Origin: Alphaproteobacteria bacterium | GTDB taxonomy: Bacteria > Pseudomonadota > Alphaproteobacteria > Rhodobacterales > Rhodobacteraceae | Direction of reading: 5' to 3' | NCBI GenBank assembly: GCA_013151535.1 | Contig: JAADIC010000130.1 | Location: forward strand, 1 to 6,195 | Length of the DNA stretch: 6,195 bases | Shown here: in pieces, positions 3,978-6,195 of the stretch | Numbering within the stretch: position 1 is the first letter of the stretch | Layout: every line of letters begins with the position of its first letter | The notes under the pieces: generated by a model | What the model saw: the letters and a program-made list of their open reading frames with translations, nothing else | What the model was told of the DNA's origin: nothing | Database searches by the model: none | Program-made: the position numbers and the translations under genes

Positions 3978-6195
3978 TGCCCGACCTGCTGCTTGAACTG
4001 TTTTCCGAGGAAATCCCGGCCCGCATGCAAAAACGCGCCTGCGCGGATTTGCAAAAGCTGGTGACGAACGGGCTGGTCGAGGCGGGGATAACTTACGAGG
4101 CGGCGGCGGCGTTTGCCACACCGCGCCGCTTGTGCCTGACGGTGTCGGGCGTTCTGGCGCGCTCGCCGGATCTGCGCCAGGAGCGGCGTGGGCCAAAGGT
4201 TGGCGCACCCGATAAGGCGATTGAAGGGTTTTTGCGCGGGGCAGGGGTGTCGCGTGACGATCTGGTTGTTCGCGACGAGAAGAAGGGGCAGATCTATGTC
4301 GCCCTGATCGAGAAAAAGGGCCGTGATGCTGGCGATGTGGTTGCCGAAGTGGTGGCCGACTCCATCCGCAATTTTCCATGGCCAAAATCCATGCGCTGGG
4401 GGACCGGTAGCCTGCGCTGGGTGCGGCCGCTGCATTCGATCCTGTGTATTCTAAGCGATAAGGCCGGCGCGACTATCGTGCCGGTCGATGTGGATGGCGT
4501 GCCTTGTGGGGACACCACCGAGGGCCACCGTTTTACCGGTTCTGGCCGTTTCGCAGTCACCTCGTTTGCGGATTACCAAGCCAAGCTCAAGCGTAACAAT
4601 GTCATTCTTGATGCGTCTGAACGCGCCGATCATATCTGGATCGAGGCCCATAACATGGCCTTCGCCCAAGGCCTTGAAGTGGTTGAAGACAAAGGGCTTT
4701 TGGCCGAGGTGGCGGGGCTGGTTGAATGGCCGGTGGTGCTGATGGGCTCGATTGATGCGGCTTATTCCGACTTGCCGCCCGAGGTTTTGCAAAGCTCCAT
4801 GCGCGAGCATCAGAAGTTTTTCTCGGTGCGTGATCCGAAATCTGGCGCAATCGTCAAATTCATCACCGTCGCCAACCGCAACACGGCGGATAACGGCGCG
4901 ACGATCCTTGCGGGCAACCAGAAGGTGCTGTTCGCACGTCTGGCAGATGCGGCGTTTTTCTGGCAGAACGATCTGCGCACGATCAAGGCCGTTGGCCTGG
5001 ACGGCATGGCCAAACCGCTAGAAAACGTGACCTTCCACAACAAGCTGGGGTCGCAAGCCGAGCGGATCGAGCGCATCGCCGCACTGGCGCGCGAAATCGC
5101 GCCGATGGTTGGGGCCAAACCCGATCTGGCTGCCGAGGCCGCACAGGTGGCCAAGGCCGATCTGGCGTCCGAGATGGTTTATGAATTCCCCGAATTGCAA
5201 GGGATCATAGGGCGGTATTATGCCAAGGCCGCAGGCCATGACGACGCCGTGGCGGCGGCCTGTCAGGAGCATTACTCGCCGCTTGGCCCGACGGATGACG
5301 TGCCAAACGCGCCGATTTCGGTGGCCGTGGCGTTGGCGGATAAGATCGACACTTTGACGGGGTTCTGGGCGATTGACGAGAAACCAACGGGGTCGAAGGA
5401 TCCGTTTGCGTTAAGGCGTGCGGCGTTGGGGGTTATTCGTTTGGTTTTGGACGGCCCCCACCGGATTGAGTTGGTGCCATTGTTTGTATCATCGATACAT
5501 GAGCAAGGGAATTTTGAAGCCAAGGCCATGGAAGTTTTGAACACTATTGGTGAAAAACTTAGTGGAACGGATGGTGCCGAAATCGAAATTCCACCCCGCA
5601 CAATTGACGAAATCAAAAAACTGGCAAATGTGATAAGTGAAGCTGAACGTAGTATTACAATTACTGAAAACCTTGAGAAACTAATTGACGCATTAATTGA
5701 GCTTCAAACCGCTCAAGTTATGAACCTCCTCTCCTTCTTCCACGACCGCCTAAAAGTCCACCTGCGCGATCAGGGCATTCGCCATGACGTCATCGACGCT
5801 TGCCTTGCCATGCCGAATAACGATGACTTCGTGCTTTTGGTCAATCGCGCCACGGCGCTGTCAGACTTCCTGAAAACCGATGACGGGGAAAACCTGTTGC
5901 AGGGGTTCAAGCGCGCCAATAACATTTTGACGGCGGAAGAAAAGAAAGACGGGGTGTCTTATGAAGGCACGCCGGATGTGAAATTTGCCCGGGACCCCAG
6001 CGAGAACGCCCTGTTTGCAGCACTCGATACCGCTGAGGCGGCGATTAAACCGGCGATCAAGGCCGAGGATTTTGCCGCTGCCATGTCTGCCATGGCCGAT
6101 CTGCGCGCCCCGATTGATGCGTTTTTTGAGGCGGTGCAGATCAACACCGACCACCAGATCACACGGCGCAATCGCTTGTGTTTGCTGAACCGTAT
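3977..6195 (+). CDS. glyS: Glycine--tRNA ligase beta subunit, 3' end cut by window
   Basis: GlyS is the beta subunit that supports tRNA-Gly binding and recognition by the two-subunit synthetase. The frame is open without interruption for 739 codons to the right edge; perhaps 20 residues are missing. The N-terminus MPDLLLELFSEEIPA is typical, followed by ATPRRL (48-53), FPWPKSMRW (133-141), EGHRF (182-186), REHQKFF (276-282), the HD-domain-like stretch VAKADLASEMVYEFPELQGIIGRYYA (391-416), SKDPFALRRAALGVIRLV (473-490), and the C-terminal anticodon-binding-like region ending RAPIDAFFEAVQINTDHQITRRNRLCLL. The ATG overlaps the previous stop as TGATG, and only a poor GAAAGAAA Shine-Dalgarno precedes it, so translation probably depends on coupling. 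Residues of about 502-582 are AT-rich and appear to be an expansion relative to E. coli GlyS. The gene is longer than the 689-residue E. coli protein. Confidence 0.97.
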   Translation, partial: MPDLLLELFSEEIPARMQKRACADLQKLVTNGLVEAGITYEAAAAFATPRRLCLTVSGVLARSPDLRQERRGPKVGAPDKAIEGFLRGAGVSRDDLVVRDEKKGQIYVALIEKKGRDAGDVVAEVVADSIRNFPWPKSMRWGTGSLRWVRPLHSILCILSDKAGATIVPVDVDGVPCGDTTEGHRFTGSGRFAVTSFADYQAKLKRNNVILDASERADHIWIEAHNMAFAQGLEVVEDKGLLAEVAGLVEWPVVLMGSIDAAYSDLPPEVLQSSMREHQKFFSVRDPKSGAIVKFITVANRNTADNGATILAGNQKVLFARLADAAFFWQNDLRTIKAVGLDGMAKPLENVTFHNKLGSQAERIERIAALAREIAPMVGAKPDLAAEAAQVAKADLASEMVYEFPELQGIIGRYYAKAAGHDDAVAAACQEHYSPLGPTDDVPNAPISVAVALADKIDTLTGFWAIDEKPTGSKDPFALRRAALGVIRLVLDGPHRIELVPLFVSSIHEQGNFEAKAMEVLNTIGEKLSGTDGAEIEIPPRTIDEIKKLANVISEAERSITITENLEKLIDALIELQTAQVMNLLSFFHDRLKVHLRDQGIRHDVIDACLAMPNNDDFVLLVNRATALSDFLKTDDGENLLQGFKRANNILTAEEKKDGVSYEGTPDVKFARDPSENALFAALDTAEAAIKPAIKAEDFAAAMSAMADLRAPIDAFFEAVQINTDHQITRRNRLCLLNR
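5480..5720 (+). other. AT-rich expansion segment within glyS
   Basis: GC content, counted by hand in 60-base blocks from 5461, is about 43, 45, 38 and 32 percent, rising to 50 percent in the block from 5701; the flanking gene looks clearly richer in GC. Codons such as ATA, AGT, ACA, ATT, CTT and CTA, rare elsewhere in the gene, cluster here. The encoded segment, about residues 502-582, is Glu/Lys/Ile-rich and probably helical. It lies between the conserved ALGVIRLV and LLSFFHDRLKV blocks, where E. coli GlyS has only about 30 residues (from memory) and this protein has about 90. The reading frame is intact. A near-palindrome TGTATC-ATC-GATACA (5485-5499) sits at its left border. Confidence 0.7.

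Noticed and set aside
3282..4385. Long 367-codon antisense frame opposite the DUF6446-type gene and glyS
   Set aside because: It lies entirely across well-supported coding sequence on the other strand, its translation is Arg/Pro/His-rich without domain motifs, and it is a typical codon shadow in GC-rich DNA.

Overview
The window looks like chromosomal DNA of an alphaproteobacterium, most likely of the order Rhodobacterales (Roseobacter-type). The evidence is a GC-rich coding style, the bacterial two-subunit glycyl-tRNA synthetase, an envelope protein joining SPOR, peptidoglycan-binding and trypsin-like domains, and a small anchored protein lodged between glyQ and glyS. I recognise that small protein as the DUF6446 family, which I know from Rhodobacteraceae. 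The lineage is inferred from these protein features and no database was consulted.

Layout. Positions 1-429 hold no convincing gene. They contain a cytosine-rich tract inside a 10-bp inverted repeat, two neighbouring 12-bp palindromes, and one weak 60-codon minus-strand frame. Positions 430-2226 (minus strand) encode a 598-residue exported protein: signal peptide, SPOR-like domain, Pro/Thr linker, peptidoglycan-binding domain, an unnamed middle domain, then a trypsin/HtrA-like fold whose catalytic His, Asp and Ser positions all carry other residues. Positions 2227-2424 are a divergent intergenic region with a candidate glyQ promoter and three CAATTG hexamers. From 2425 to the right edge runs a tight plus-strand operon: glyQ (2425-3363), the DUF6446-type gene (3360-3977) and glyS (3977 to beyond 6195). 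The two junctions are ATGA and TGATG stop/start overlaps, so the three genes are very probably translationally coupled.

How the genes work together. GlyQ (alpha) and GlyS (beta) form the glycyl-tRNA synthetase that charges tRNA-Gly in the cytoplasm. The middle gene encodes a single-pass membrane-anchored protein with four cysteines in a probable periplasmic domain. It has no obvious part in aminoacylation, so its placement inside this operon is a real puzzle. The divergent gene encodes an envelope protein that probably binds the cell wall and appears to be a pseudoprotease.

Points worth a second look: the loss of the whole catalytic triad in the 430-2226 product; an AT-rich stretch of about 80 codons inside glyS that appears to be a lineage-specific expansion; an unusual residue stretch in GlyQ just after motif 3; and the structured DNA at the left edge. 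No mobile element, CRISPR array, rRNA or tRNA was seen. The window is mostly ordinary housekeeping sequence, and I do not see a clearly new multi-gene system in it.
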